Source: Pelobacter sp.
Lineage (GTDB): Bacteria > Desulfobacterota > Desulfuromonadia > Geobacterales > Pseudopelobacteraceae
Assembly: GCA_030824515.1 (NCBI GenBank)
Contig: JAVBXN010000014.1
Location: 108,324 to 172,323 of the forward strand
Direction: 5' to 3'
DNA: 64,000 nt
Positions 33,682-41,714 of the stretch are shown here, in pieces; the stretch's first letter is position 1, and every line of letters begins with the position of its first letter. Both the position numbers and the translations under genes were made by a program. The notes beneath the pieces are model-generated. The model was given only the letters and a program-made list of their open reading frames with translations, was not told where the DNA came from and made no database searches.

Positions 33682-33955
33682 GGCAGTACCTCCCGGGATC
33701 ATATAATTAGAGCACCAAACTACCTGAAAAAGCAGCTCGCCGTCAAATGAGATTCAGGCTCTGCATGTTTTTTTAGCAGCACCATTCTCTCAATGGTCTT
33801 ATATGGTTATCATAGCTGCCACGCCCGGTTGCATGCCATGCGAGCCGCAGCGCCTGCCTAAAATATAATCTCCACAAGAGACTGCAACCTCCCTCCAGTG
33901 TTAAAAATCGAATCACAACCGCGTATCATGCTGTATTCATTAGTGTTTCAAATAA

Positions 33956-33971
33956 TGGCATGCTCTATGCT
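33956..33971 (+). promoter_or_regulatory. Sigma-54 (-24/-12) promoter
   Basis: TGGCATGCTCTATGCT has GG and GC with exactly 10 nt between, and matches TGGCAy-n5-nTGCw. Transcription would start near 33983 and run into the beta-barrel-like gene and glnK-amtB. Dependence on an NtrC-type activator is inference. Confidence 0.65.
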
Positions 33972-34008
33972 AAATCACGATCAATAGAAAGGCAGCTCTT
34001 GCAGTGTA

Positions 34009-34026
34009 GTTGTTGTGGCCAACAAC
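34009..34026 (+). promoter_or_regulatory. Leader hairpin downstream of the sigma-54 promoter
   Basis: GTTGTTG, loop TGGC, CAACAAC: a perfect 7-bp stem about 25 nt into the predicted transcript. It could bind a regulator of nitrogen genes or do nothing; only the structure is seen. Confidence 0.4.
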
Positions 34027-34116
34027 AGAAAATACTCTACAGAACGTGCAGCGATGAGATCAAGGAAGCTTTCATCTGATCACCGTTCAAAATCAACGAT
34101 GAAAAGGAGAGGAAAG

Positions 34117-34908
34117 ATGAAACTCGGAAGAATTCTGGCAGCAACCTGTGCAGTACTGGCCCTGGCAAGCGGCGTAGCAATGGCAACCCCCACAGCACAA
34201 ATATGGATACCGTCAACGGACGCCAAAGCCTTCAAGGATACAACCGTCAGCGTGATCAATATCGCCCGTTTTTCCAATGCTGCAGATGCCGGCCCTAATT
34301 ATTATATGGTTGGCGCAACAACCGGGGTATTGCCGTTCGAGTCGGTTAAAATGGAAATCGGTATTGATTTTATGACCACCGGCACCAAGGCAAAGGTTGA
34401 CGACTACCCATTCTATTTCAATGCCAAGTTGGCCTCTGCTGAAGATCTTGGCTTCAAGGGTATGCCGGCAATTGCGGTAGGTGCCTACAACCTCGGAACC
34501 TACGACAAACCTGAAGTAGGCCTTTCGACACGTCAAAACCTTATCTACGGACTTGCCGCAAAAACACTCCCGGTTGTCGGCCGGATTTCAGCCGGTGGTT
34601 ACTTCGGCGCCAAACGAGCGCTGGCCAACGGTTCCAACGGTATCGACACCGATATGAACAGCGGCATTATGGCTTCCTGGGATCGCACCATCAGTGAAGT
34701 TTCCGACAAACTCTGGATGTCAGTGGACTACATGAGCGGCAACAACGGTAACGGACAGCTCGGCATCGGCGCTTCATGGGCGTTCTCGAAACAGGTCACC
34801 TTCCTGGCCGGCGTGCAGGTTTTCAACCCCTTCTATAATCCGAGCCAGGGCGAAACCCTGCCGGGCGGCAAGCCAGCCTTCACCACCCAGCTCTTTATTA
34901 ACTTCTAG
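34117..34908 (+). CDS. Exported beta-barrel-like protein of the glnK-amtB cluster
   Basis: 263 residues from the start at 34117, backed by AAAGGAGAGG. The 34-codon ORF extension is not needed: the signal peptide MKLGRILAATCAVLALASGVAMA starts here. The mature part is rich in short amphipathic strands (NLIYGLAAKTLPVVGRISAGGYFGAKRAL, KLWMSVDYMSGNNGNGQLGIGASWAFSKQVTFLAGVQVF) and ends with Phe (FTTQLFINF), as outer-membrane barrels do. I do not recognise a named family. It is placed between a sigma-54-type promoter and glnK, with a terminator after it, which suggests nitrogen control and perhaps ammonium or small-solute passage; this is inference. Confidence 0.75.
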   Translation: MKLGRILAATCAVLALASGVAMATPTAQIWIPSTDAKAFKDTTVSVINIARFSNAADAGPNYYMVGATTGVLPFESVKMEIGIDFMTTGTKAKVDDYPFYFNAKLASAEDLGFKGMPAIAVGAYNLGTYDKPEVGLSTRQNLIYGLAAKTLPVVGRISAGGYFGAKRALANGSNGIDTDMNSGIMASWDRTISEVSDKLWMSVDYMSGNNGNGQLGIGASWAFSKQVTFLAGVQVFNPFYNPSQGETLPGGKPAFTTQLFINF

Positions 34909-34927
34909 GCTGTCCCTCCTTCAATCC

Positions 34928-34959
34928 GGGGGCGGGGTGCCTCCCGCTCCCGTCTTTTT
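34928..34959 (+). terminator. Terminator or attenuator before glnK
   Basis: GGGGGCGGG (34928-34936), loop GTGCCT, CCCGCTCCC (34943-34951), then GTCTTTTT; one G-U pair. It lies between the barrel-like gene and glnK, so it may let only part of the transcripts continue. Confidence 0.7.
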
Positions 34960-34979
34960 CAAGGAGCTAAACCATATAA

Positions 34980-35339
<360 letters not shown>

Positions 35340-35370
35340 TAAAGACGTGATAACCATCTGGAGGACACTC

Positions 35371-36861
35371 ATGAAACTGAAACTATACCTTGCAACAATA
35401 ATGCTGGTTGTCATGGCCGGACTGGTACCGATCGCAGCCATGGCCGAAGAGAAAAAAGACGATGCACCGGCTGTCTCGGCAGCTGAAGCCACCCCCGCTG
35501 CAGCCCCGGCCGCGGCAACACCCGCACCGGAAGCGGCCGCTCCTGCAGCAGCCGCACCGGCAACACCTCCGGATGTCAAACCGGTGCTCAACACCGGCGA
35601 CACCGCCTGGATGCTGGTCTCGTCCGCGCTGGTACTGCTGATGATCCCAGGCCTGGCCCTGTTCTACGGCGGTATGGTTCGCCAGAAGAACGTCCTCTCC
35701 ACGATGATGCACTCCTTCGTAGCAATGGGCATCGTCGGCGTGCAGTGGGCCGTGATCGGCTACTCGCTGGCCTTTGCCCCCGACCTGAACGGCATGGGAC
35801 TGATCGGCAACTTCAGCAAGGTGATGCTGAACGGCCTGATCGTGATGAAAGATGCCGCATCCGGCACGGTCGAGTGGACTCTGTTCCAGAACTACACCAA
35901 GGAACCGGGCGCCATCCCTGAGCTGGTCTTTGCCATGTACCAGGCCATGTTCGCCATGATCACCGTGGCCCTGATCTCCGGCGCAATGGCCGAGCGCGTC
36001 AAGTTCTCCGCCTACTGCGTATTCGTACTGCTCTGGACGACCTTGGTCTACGATCCCCTGGCCCACTGGGTCTGGATGACCGAAGGCTGGTTGTTCAAGA
36101 AGGGCGCGCTGGACTTCGCCGGCGGCACGGTCGTCCATCTCTCGTCCGGTATCTCGGCCCTGGTATTCCTGGCCTTCCTGGGCAAGCGTCACGGTTATCC
36201 GACAGAGCGCATGGCCCCGCATAATCTGCCCTTGACTCTGCTGGGCGTGGGCCTGCTCTGGTTCGGCTGGTTCGGCTTCAACGCAGGCTCCGCCATTGTT
36301 GGTGTCAATACCTCCGACGCCGCCGGCGGCCTGGCCGGCCTGGCCTTTACCACCACCATGATAGCCCCGGCTGCTGCCGGCCTCTCCTGGATGATTGCTG
36401 AATGGATCCACTCCGGCAAGCCCTCCGCCCTTGGCTTCGGCTCCGGCGTTGTAGCCGGTCTGGTCGTGATCACCCCTGCAGCCGGTTTCGTACAGCCCGG
36501 CGCGGCGCTGATCATGGGTGTTGCCGCCGGCCTGGTCTGCTACGGCGGCATCCTGATCAAGGCCAAGCTGAAGTATGACGACTCCCTGGACGCTTTCGGC
36601 GTACACGGCATCGGCGGTACCTTCGGCGCCATCATGACTGGTGTATTTGCAACCGTCGGCGCCACCGGCCTGCTGGCCGGCAACGCCAAACAGCTGATGA
36701 CCCAGTTGATCGCCGTTGTAGCCGCCGGCGCCTACGCCGTAGTTGTAACGCTGATCATCACATTCGTACTGGACAAGACCATCGGCCTGCGCGTCGAGAA
36801 GGAAGACGAGATCATGGGCCTCGACCAGACCCAGCATTCGGAGTCCGGCTACAACATGTAA
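35371..36861 (+). CDS. amtB: Ammonium transporter
   Basis: 496 residues from the start at 35371, which has TGGAGGA upstream; an 8-codon extension exists but lacks one. Signal peptide (MKLKLYLATIMLVVMAGLVPIAAMA), then an Ala/Pro-rich stretch of about 45 residues, then 11 membrane helices. Landmarks are DTAWMLVSSALVLLMIPGLALFYGGMVRQKNVLS, the phenylalanine gate region, DFAGGTVVHLSSGISAL (twin-His region) and AFGVHGIGGTFGAIMTGVFA. It conducts ammonium across the inner membrane. The Ala/Pro-rich periplasmic N-terminal insert is longer than in E. coli AmtB but common in deltaproteobacteria. Confidence 0.94.
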   Translation: MKLKLYLATIMLVVMAGLVPIAAMAEEKKDDAPAVSAAEATPAAAPAAATPAPEAAAPAAAAPATPPDVKPVLNTGDTAWMLVSSALVLLMIPGLALFYGGMVRQKNVLSTMMHSFVAMGIVGVQWAVIGYSLAFAPDLNGMGLIGNFSKVMLNGLIVMKDAASGTVEWTLFQNYTKEPGAIPELVFAMYQAMFAMITVALISGAMAERVKFSAYCVFVLLWTTLVYDPLAHWVWMTEGWLFKKGALDFAGGTVVHLSSGISALVFLAFLGKRHGYPTERMAPHNLPLTLLGVGLLWFGWFGFNAGSAIVGVNTSDAAGGLAGLAFTTTMIAPAAAGLSWMIAEWIHSGKPSALGFGSGVVAGLVVITPAAGFVQPGAALIMGVAAGLVCYGGILIKAKLKYDDSLDAFGVHGIGGTFGAIMTGVFATVGATGLLAGNAKQLMTQLIAVVAAGAYAVVVTLIITFVLDKTIGLRVEKEDEIMGLDQTQHSESGYNM

Positions 36862-36890
36862 CAATAGTCTTACCAGTCATCAAACCACAG

Positions 36891-36919
36891 GAAGCCGCCC
36901 GATTGTGGGCGGCTTCTTT
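36891..36919 (+). terminator. Terminator of amtB
   Basis: GAAGCCGCCC (36891-36900), loop GATTGT, GGGCGGCTTC (36907-36916), then TTT. A perfect 10-bp stem 29 nt after the stop. Confidence 0.85.
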
Positions 36920-36952
36920 CCGTAAATCGAGCATTAACCATCTGGAGCAAGT

Positions 36953-37693
36953 ATGACCACCCCGGCAGACACGCATAGCAGCGGCGCTATCAGCAATGAA
37001 CTGTTCCGGCAAATGGCCTATAACGAGAAGATGGCCGAACTTGGGCGAATCTCGGCAGGTGTCGTGCATGAACTGAACGCCCCGCTGTCCGTGATAACAT
37101 CAGCGGCACAGATGATCCTGCGGGAGGATGAGGTACCTGAATTTGTGCGCGAAATGGTCGGACGGATCAATTCCGAAGCGCATCGCCTCTCGCAACTGAC
37201 CCGCGGCCTGCTCAATTTCAGCAGCCATGACGATATCGGCGGCGAATCCGATGTCAACCTGACGATTGATTTCGTGCTTGAGTTCATCAGGTTCGAAGCC
37301 GCCCAGCGCGGCGTAGCCGTTACCAGACGACTGGATCACACCCTGCCCTTGATCGGCATCAACAACAACTCCCTCAAGCAGATCCTGCTCAACATCATCA
37401 TGAACGCCCTCCAGGCGATGGAAACCGACGGCGGAACCCTGCTGGTCGAGACATCGGCGAACACCGACGCCAAAATATGCATAAAAATCACCGATAGCGG
37501 ACCCGGCATGACAGAATCGACTGTATCAAAGATTTTCGAACCATATTTTACAACCAAAAAACCGGGAGAGGGGACCGGACTGGGGCTGTTCGTGACCAGG
37601 ACACTGGTGGAACAGGATGGCGGCAGCATTGTTGTTGCCAGCCGGTCGGACGTGGGAACCTGCTTCACGATACTGTTCGACGCGGCGGCATAG
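36953..37693 (+). CDS. Sensor-less histidine kinase
   Basis: A 246-residue cytoplasmic protein. HisKA: GVVHELNAPLSVITSAAQMIL (the H-box His), then the dimerisation helix. HATPase_c: NNNSLKQILLNIIMNALQAM (N-box), ITDSGPGM (G1), IFEPYFTTKKPGEGTGLGL (F- and G2-boxes). There is no membrane segment, PAS or GAF domain; only 20 residues precede the H-box helix. The C-terminus is a normal kinase end. TGGAG lies before the ATG. It sits after the amtB terminator, so co-regulation with nitrogen genes is possible but unproven. No response regulator gene is next to it. Confidence 0.85.
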   Translation: MTTPADTHSSGAISNELFRQMAYNEKMAELGRISAGVVHELNAPLSVITSAAQMILREDEVPEFVREMVGRINSEAHRLSQLTRGLLNFSSHDDIGGESDVNLTIDFVLEFIRFEAAQRGVAVTRRLDHTLPLIGINNNSLKQILLNIIMNALQAMETDGGTLLVETSANTDAKICIKITDSGPGMTESTVSKIFEPYFTTKKPGEGTGLGLFVTRTLVEQDGGSIVVASRSDVGTCFTILFDAAA

Positions 37694-37710
37694 TCCGTCA
37701 TCAGAACATA

Positions 37711-37758
37711 AACTAAAAGGCCGCTTCCCGGACAGATCGGGACAGCGGCCTTTTAGTT
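37711..37758. terminator. Bidirectional terminator between kinase and rlpA-like gene
   Basis: AACTAAAAGGCCGCT (37711-37725) pairs perfectly with AGCGGCCTTTTAGTT (37744-37758), extended inward by TCCCG/CGGGA. It serves both convergent genes. Confidence 0.88.
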
Positions 37759-37778
37759 TTAATGTTGAACAATCGCTT

Positions 37779-38270
37779 CTAAGCCGGTTCTTCCAAACGC
37801 TCTTCCAACAGCGGGTAGATCACCACCTTGATCTTGCCTTTGCCCCACAGGCCGATCTTCTTGGCGGCGGCGCGGGAGAGGTCGATGAAGTGGAACGGCT
37901 TTGAAGCGCAGCGATCGTTGATGGTTACATGAACTTCCTGTTTGGTGGCCGGATTAAGTACCCTCACCACCGTACCCATCGGCAGGCTGGCGTGCGCAGC
38001 AGTCAGCTTGTCGGGATTATAACGATGTCCGGAGGTGGTGCGACGCCCTTCAAAACGGCTGGCGTAGTAGGAGGCAAAAGCATCCACGGATTCGAAGGTA
38101 CTGCTCTTCAGGAGCAACTCTTCCAGGACGGAAGCCGTGTGTGCGGAGAGCTCCTTCAACTGGGGCTCACCAGTGGCGGATATCTCACCGGCACTGGCTG
38201 TCGCCGCTGCCAGCATAACGGCAGCAGAAACAACAAACATCCCTATCGTGTTGAAAAACGGTACGTTCAT
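37779..38270 (-). CDS. RlpA-like septal ring protein (DPBB domain)
   Basis: A 163-residue exported protein, signal MNVPFFNTIGMFVVSAAVMLAAATASA. The double-psi beta-barrel domain has SYYASRFEGRRTTSGHRYNPDKLTAAHASLPMGTVVRVLNP, VTINDRC and HFIDLSRAAAKKIGL, matching RlpA/expansin-type proteins. The catalytic Asp (IDLS) and His (AHASL) are present. It lacks the SPOR domain of E. coli RlpA, so septal targeting by SPOR is not expected. It may cleave peptidoglycan lacking stem peptides. The Cys in NDRCAS is unusual. No partner genes are adjacent. Confidence 0.8.
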   Translation of the reverse strand: MNVPFFNTIGMFVVSAAVMLAAATASAGEISATGEPQLKELSAHTASVLEELLLKSSTFESVDAFASYYASRFEGRRTTSGHRYNPDKLTAAHASLPMGTVVRVLNPATKQEVHVTINDRCASKPFHFIDLSRAAAKKIGLWGKGKIKVVIYPLLEERLEEPA

Positions 38271-38302
38271 GGCGTACCTTATACAACACTAAGAGTCTTT
38301 GG

Positions 38303-39187
38303 TCAAGTTTTGCGCAGATACTCGCCGATCCCCTCGCTGAATCCCCGCGGTTCAAAGCCGAATTCCCGCTTCCAGGCTCCGTCACAAATGCTCTCCTCCA
38401 GCAGCATCTGCAACTGGTCCATCGTGATCGGAAACTGCGGAATATTCTGCATCACCGGAATGATCAGCTTCATGATACCCAAAGGCGCATGGGGCTTGAA
38501 CGGCTTGGCCCGCCCCATGGCAACAGCGATCGTGTCCAGCAGTTCCCCGTAGCTCATGCGGTCATTGCCGCACAGTTCATAGGCCTGTCCGACCGTAGCG
38601 GGCATTTCCAGCGCCATGGCAAAGCAGCGCGCCACATCGTCGGCATGGATCGGCTGCAGGCGATAGGTTCCTTTGTCGATCACCGGCATCACCGGCGCCA
38701 TTCGCAGCTGAGCCGCCAGCATGTTGATGAAGGCATCTTGCGGGCCGAAGATCAGGGATGGGCGAAAGATGGTCCAGTCCAGGCCGGAAGCGCGCACCAG
38801 CTCCTCAGCCTGCCATTTGCTCCTGTGATAGCCGGAGACCGCGCCGGAGCGGGTCCCCAGCGCCGACATCTGCAGATAGCGCCTGACACCGCACTTACGG
38901 GCGGCCTCCAGCATGTTGGCGGTCGCCTGGACATGCAATTTTTTGAAAGTTGCATCCCGAAAAGGGAACTCGCGGATGATGCCGACCAGGTTGATCACCG
39001 CATCGCAGCCCTCGGCGGCCTGCTCGAATGTCTCCGGTCGGGTCACATCTCCCGCGACCTGCTCCACCCCTTCGGAAGCGGGGTGTTTTCTGTGGCTCAA
39101 TATGCGCAGCTGGTGCCCCCTGCCGGTCAACTCCCGGACCAGGTGACCGCCGACAAAACCGGTTCCGCCGCTGATGAATATTTTCAT
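38303..39187 (-). CDS. NAD(P)-binding protein, complex I NDUFA9-like
   Basis: A 294-residue Rossmann protein. MKIFISGGTGFVGGHLVRELTGRGHQLRILSHR carries the GxxGxxG nucleotide motif; D-V-T and VINLVGII are typical of atypical short-chain reductases (NmrA/NDUFA9 group), with YHRSKWQAEELVRAS (Y-x3-K). LQPIHADDVARCFAMAL and YELCGNDRMSYGELLDTI follow. The substrate is unknown; the NDUFA9 group assists complex I or acts on quinone or lipid. AAGGAG lies before the ATG. A 33-residue gene ends 12 nt upstream. Confidence 0.85.
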   Translation of the reverse strand: MKIFISGGTGFVGGHLVRELTGRGHQLRILSHRKHPASEGVEQVAGDVTRPETFEQAAEGCDAVINLVGIIREFPFRDATFKKLHVQATANMLEAARKCGVRRYLQMSALGTRSGAVSGYHRSKWQAEELVRASGLDWTIFRPSLIFGPQDAFINMLAAQLRMAPVMPVIDKGTYRLQPIHADDVARCFAMALEMPATVGQAYELCGNDRMSYGELLDTIAVAMGRAKPFKPHAPLGIMKLIIPVMQNIPQFPITMDQLQMLLEESICDGAWKREFGFEPRGFSEGIGEYLRKT

Positions 39188-39199
39188 GGCAATCTCCTT

Positions 39200-39301
39200 T
39201 CAGGCCGGCAGCTCGTTCGGATTTTCCAGCAGTCTCTTGAATTCGTTCAGGAATCCGGCCGCGTAGACGCCGTCAAGATTAGACCTCACTCTGGTTTCCA
39301 T
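39200..39301 (-). CDS. Small 33-residue protein before NDUFA9-like gene
   Basis: A short frame with ATG at 39301 and TGA at 39202-39200. It translates as METRVRSNLDGVYAAGFLNE followed by FKRLLENPNELPA. TTTTTGAGGTGATTATT places GAGG about 9 nt before the ATG. It ends 12 nt before the start of the NDUFA9-like gene, whose AAGGAG overlaps the gap. The sequence is amphipathic and helical with no signal peptide. No function is recognised; it could also be a leader peptide. Clean start, spacing and codon usage make it more likely real than not. Confidence 0.6.
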   Translation of the reverse strand: METRVRSNLDGVYAAGFLNEFKRLLENPNELPA

Positions 39302-39325
39302 AATAATCACCTCAAAAACCGGATA

Positions 39326-39368
39326 CAGGGCCTGCCTGAAAAATGTCGCCTCATGCAGACAGGCCCTG
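39326..39368. promoter_or_regulatory. Hairpin upstream of the 33-residue gene
   Basis: CAGGGCCTGCCTG (39326-39338) pairs with CAGACAGGCCCTG (39356-39368), with 12 of 13 complementary, loop 17 nt. It lies 24 bp before the 33-residue gene on the minus strand and past the terminator of the gene at 39443. It might be a leader hairpin or a second terminator. Confidence 0.45.
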
Positions 39369-39412
39369 CGCTGGAATATACCACCGATTTACGGAAAGTC
39401 CGCCCTGAATAT

Positions 39413-39435
39413 AAAAAACGGCCGCAACCCGCCGT
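39413..39435 (-). terminator. Weak terminator after 65-residue gene
   Basis: On the minus strand ACGGC, 8-nt loop, GCCGT and then six T. The stem has only 5 bp. It begins 8 nt past the stop of the gene at 39443. Confidence 0.5.
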
Positions 39436-39442
39436 GTTACGC

Positions 39443-39640
39443 TCAATTGGTCATTTCAGAACATTCCCTGCGTTCCCACGAATCAAGCTCCCCGTTTGCA
39501 AGGCGCACCTGCACCGTTTCCCCGGCAAGGGTACAGCCGAATGACACTCCCTTTTCTCCGGTCTTGAGATTTTTCAGCACGACGCCTTCATCGCGCTGTT
39601 CCGTCCTGTAACATACCTGCTGATAGTGTTGCTCTTTCAT
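39443..39640 (-). CDS. Small conserved-looking protein, 65 residues
   Basis: The start at 39640 is chosen because GAAAGGAAGG lies upstream; the ORF extension of 22 codons has none. The protein (MKEQHYQQVCYRTEQRDEGV through VRLANGELDSWERRECSEMTN) looks like a compact beta-rich domain: VVLKNLKTGEKGVSFGCTLAGETVQVRL has alternating hydrophobics and a Cys. I do not recognise the family. It lies just after the ferritin-like gene in the same direction, 32 nt away, so they are probably co-transcribed. It has no signal peptide, hence cytosolic. Confidence 0.7.
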   Translation of the reverse strand: MKEQHYQQVCYRTEQRDEGVVLKNLKTGEKGVSFGCTLAGETVQVRLANGELDSWERRECSEMTN

Positions 39641-39672
39641 GACAGACCTTCCTTTCAACGGCTCCTGCCCCG

Positions 39673-40167
39673 CTAAAGCGGGTGGAGGTTGGAAAACTCG
39701 CCCCATTCCAGATAACAGCCGGGCGATTCCACAAAATTGTAAATCTCCTCGATTTCGTTCAGATGACGTTTTTCATTTTCGGCAAGCCACGCCAGAAGCA
39801 CTTTGGAACCGGAGTTGGGCTCGGCCTTGGCCATCCCCTCGCACAGTTTGATCATGTCTTCTTCCGCATGCAGCACATGCGAGAAGGCGTCCCGATCACG
39901 CCTCATCTCCCTGGTGATATCGTGGGTGAACAGCAACTGCCTGAAGCCGTTCATCACATGATCGGCGCGCTCCACCAGCACAGACTCCGCGCCACTGCTG
40001 ACGGATGCGTCCCTGACCGCTTTAAGGGCATCCAGATGTTTTTTCTGACTCTCCGCCAGCAAGCCATACAACTCGTTCAGATCCGGATCATGCCTGTCAC
40101 TGCCCAGAGCTTCATAAAAACGCAGACAGTCCTCTTCGAATCTTGTCATAAAATCCAGTGCGTTCAT
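39673..40167 (-). CDS. Ferritin-like diiron protein (rubrerythrin-type fold)
   Basis: 164 residues from ATG at 40167; AAAGGAGG lies 8 nt upstream. A GTG nine nt earlier is less likely. Four helices can be drawn, with metal-ligand-like motifs FEEDCLRFYEAL, AESQKKHLDAL (E-x3-H), HAEEDMIKLCEGM and AENEKRHLNEIEEIYNF (E-x3-H). This is the pattern of rubrerythrin or ferritin-like domains that bind two irons and act on peroxide or store iron. No rubredoxin C-x2-C domain is present. Cytosolic. It may share a transcript with the 65-residue gene. Confidence 0.75.
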   Translation of the reverse strand: MNALDFMTRFEEDCLRFYEALGSDRHDPDLNELYGLLAESQKKHLDALKAVRDASVSSGAESVLVERADHVMNGFRQLLFTHDITREMRRDRDAFSHVLHAEEDMIKLCEGMAKAEPNSGSKVLLAWLAENEKRHLNEIEEIYNFVESPGCYLEWGEFSNLHPL

Positions 40168-40362
40168 ATAACTCACCTCCTTTTACGGACTCATTATAAC
40201 ACGATATCCGCAATCAAGACCAAACAAGTCTTGTTTGAATGATATTAAATGCAGGCAAAGTTCTGTCGGCTGGATTGAAACGGGATATGGCAATCAAGGA
40301 GATGATGTACATGGGGTCAAATCGAAAATCCGGAGAGCTGTTCGGAATCTGTCTTCAGCTAC

Positions 40363-40388
40363 AAAAAAAGGCGGAGGGGCTCTCCGCC
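40363..40388 (-). terminator. Terminator of GSU3473-family gene
   Basis: On the minus strand GGCGGAG, loop AGCCC, CTCCGCC, then seven T (AAAAAAA at 40363-40369 on the plus strand). A classic intrinsic terminator 30 nt past the stop. Confidence 0.88.
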
Positions 40389-40418
40389 AATCTAAAATAT
40401 GTTAACTTGCCCGGCAGG

Positions 40419-40688
40419 TCACCATTCCGGCTCCGGCCCTGTCACCGCGATCACGCGATGATTCTCGCCCGGCGACTGTTCTTCATCAAGCGGCTTCTGC
40501 CTGAAGTTGCGGCGTTCCGGTCCGTCATAGTCTCCGCCGCCGTCCCCCCTGACCGGCTCGCAGCCAACCTTGACCCAGCCGCTCGACCGGCGGAACGCCA
40601 GTACCTCGCCGGCCGCGATCAGGCGCCTGAGGTCACGGACATTGACCGTTTCTACCGTATCGTAGTGGGAAAGGACCTGCACTTTCAT
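40419..40688 (-). CDS. GSU3473-family small protein
   Basis: An 89-residue protein. The stretch VRDLRRLIAAGEVLAFRRSSGWVKVGCEPVRGDGG, then YDGPERR, matches what I recall as the Geobacter GSU3473 family. The family has no known function. GGAGGTG lies before the ATG. It follows the XRE-cupin regulator gene by 26 nt in the same direction, so the regulator may control it. The C-terminus is charged and probably flexible. Confidence 0.7.
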   Translation of the reverse strand: MKVQVLSHYDTVETVNVRDLRRLIAAGEVLAFRRSSGWVKVGCEPVRGDGGGDYDGPERRNFRQKPLDEEQSPGENHRVIAVTGPEPEW

Positions 40689-40714
40689 CGGACACCTCCC
40701 GAATCAGCTCAAAG

Positions 40715-41317
40715 CTATTCCTTGGTGTACATCACCGCCACCGCCCGCGCCTTGCCTTCTCCGACCGCCACCCAGCCGTGCAGCTGGCTGGAATCGTAAT
40801 AGATGCTGTCGCCAGCGCGCATTCTCAGTACTTCATTGTTATAGTGAAAATCCAGTTCCCCGTCGGTGACAAAGATGAACTCCTCGTCCCCTTCGTGCTT
40901 GAAGAACAGTGCATCGTCCCACTCCCGTTTATCGAATTCCACCAGGAACGGTTCCATATGCTTGTGCCGCAAACCCTGGGCCAGGGAATGATAGGTGTAG
41001 GGACGGGTGACATCATTGGTCACCGGACGCGGCACTTTTTCATCTTCCCTGACATCCTCGCGCCTCGTCAGAACATATTTCTGGCGATTGCCTTCGTCCT
41101 CGAAAAAGAAGTGTATGTCAATTTTGAGCCCCTTGGCTATTTTCAGCAGAGTAGCCAGGGGGGGTATCACCTGCTGGTTTTCGATCTGGGACAAAAGAGG
41201 TTTGGATAGTGTTGTCAGCTCGGACAGTTCCTGAAGCGTCAGCCGCTTCTGCTGACGCAGTGCCCTGATTTTCTCGCCGATTCGAAAAGCTTTGATCTGT
41301 GCCTTGATGTCGCCCAT
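40715..41317 (-). CDS. XRE-family regulator with cupin domain
   Basis: A 200-residue protein. HTH_3: EKIRALRQQKRLTLQELSELTTLSKPLLSQIENQQVIPPLATLLKIAKGL. Cupin_2 at residues 115-200: LFFKHEGDEEFIFVTDGELDFHYNNEVLRMRAGDSIYYDSSQLHGW, with the H/E ligands partly changed. This is the pattern of regulators that sense a small metabolite, such as polyamine or amino-acid regulators of the PuuR type. It is probably autoregulated: the upstream region 41360-41415 has TTTTACAC and GTGTAAAA half-sites. Promoter for the downstream 89-residue gene is not seen separately. Confidence 0.85.
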   Translation of the reverse strand: MGDIKAQIKAFRIGEKIRALRQQKRLTLQELSELTTLSKPLLSQIENQQVIPPLATLLKIAKGLKIDIHFFFEDEGNRQKYVLTRREDVREDEKVPRPVTNDVTRPYTYHSLAQGLRHKHMEPFLVEFDKREWDDALFFKHEGDEEFIFVTDGELDFHYNNEVLRMRAGDSIYYDSSQLHGWVAVGEGKARAVAVMYTKE

Positions 41318-41529
41318 CCGATTTCCCCCAATGAAATTTCGCAGCTTACATATGCACTTTTACACAAACTGTGCTTTGATTCAATAACATTATTATGGTG
41401 TGTAAAACGCAGTGTAAACTAATGATGTTTCAATGGCTATCCTATCGAAAAACCACATCAACTTTTGCCGTATTAATTTGACCAGACAGGATAATTCATG
41501 TATGCATTTGTGACATTATTCACCGAAAA

Positions 41530-41593
41530 GGCACAGCACGGGCAACCGTGTGTCGCAAAGCTACCATCCCGAAGAGGGATAGAGGGGTTGTCG
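41530..41593 (+). ncRNA. GEMM-I cyclic dinucleotide riboswitch aptamer
   Basis: Elements in order: GGCACA; stem GCACGG, GNRA loop GCAA, CCGTGT; then GTCGCAAAGCTACC; stem ATCCC, loop GAAGA, GGGAT; then AGAGGGGTTGTCG, whose TGTC pairs back to GGCA. This follows the GEMM-I/Vc2 layout (GGCAAA, tetraloop stem, GACGCAAAGC, receptor stem, GCGGGGTTACC), as recalled. Ligand is c-di-GMP or, as in several Geobacter examples (GEMM-Ib), cAMP-GMP. The base matching Vc2 G20 reads G here, which alone cannot settle it. Confidence 0.75.
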
Positions 41594-41628
41594 AAGTGGA
41601 ACATTTCAACAGACAAGTTTTATAACAG

Positions 41629-41670
41629 CGCCGTTTCTTCCGGTTTTTATGCCGGATGGGCGGCGTTTTT
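41629..41670 (+). terminator. Riboswitch expression-platform terminator
   Basis: CGCCG (41629-41633) pairs with CGGCG (41661-41665), with inner CCGG/CCGG, then TTTTT. It lies 36 nt after the aptamer and before the gene start, so ligand binding could switch termination. Confidence 0.7.
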
Positions 41671-41714
41671 CCGTTTGAAATAAATTGATTACAGCAAACA
41701 AAGGGGGGCTTCAC

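Larger units (their letters stand above)
33682..34116. other. Divergent regulatory region before the glnK-amtB cluster
   Basis: About 435 bp with no gene. It holds the leftward promoter of the Rieske-cls pair and, for the right side, a sigma-54-type promoter (33956-33971) and a leader of about 130 nt with a hairpin (34009-34026). Confidence 0.6.
41318..41714. other. Divergent regulatory region with riboswitch
   Basis: About 400 bp without a gene. The left third is AT-rich and has TTTTACAC and GTGTAAAA half-sites near the XRE gene. The right part holds a GEMM-type riboswitch (41530-41593), a terminator (41629-41670) and the ribosome site of the NHL-repeat gene. Confidence 0.7.

Noticed and set aside
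35383..36864. Long open frame opposite amtB (about 490 codons)
   Set aside because: Gly/His/Gln-rich translation with no recognisable domain. It mirrors the codon bias of amtB, which is certain on the other strand.
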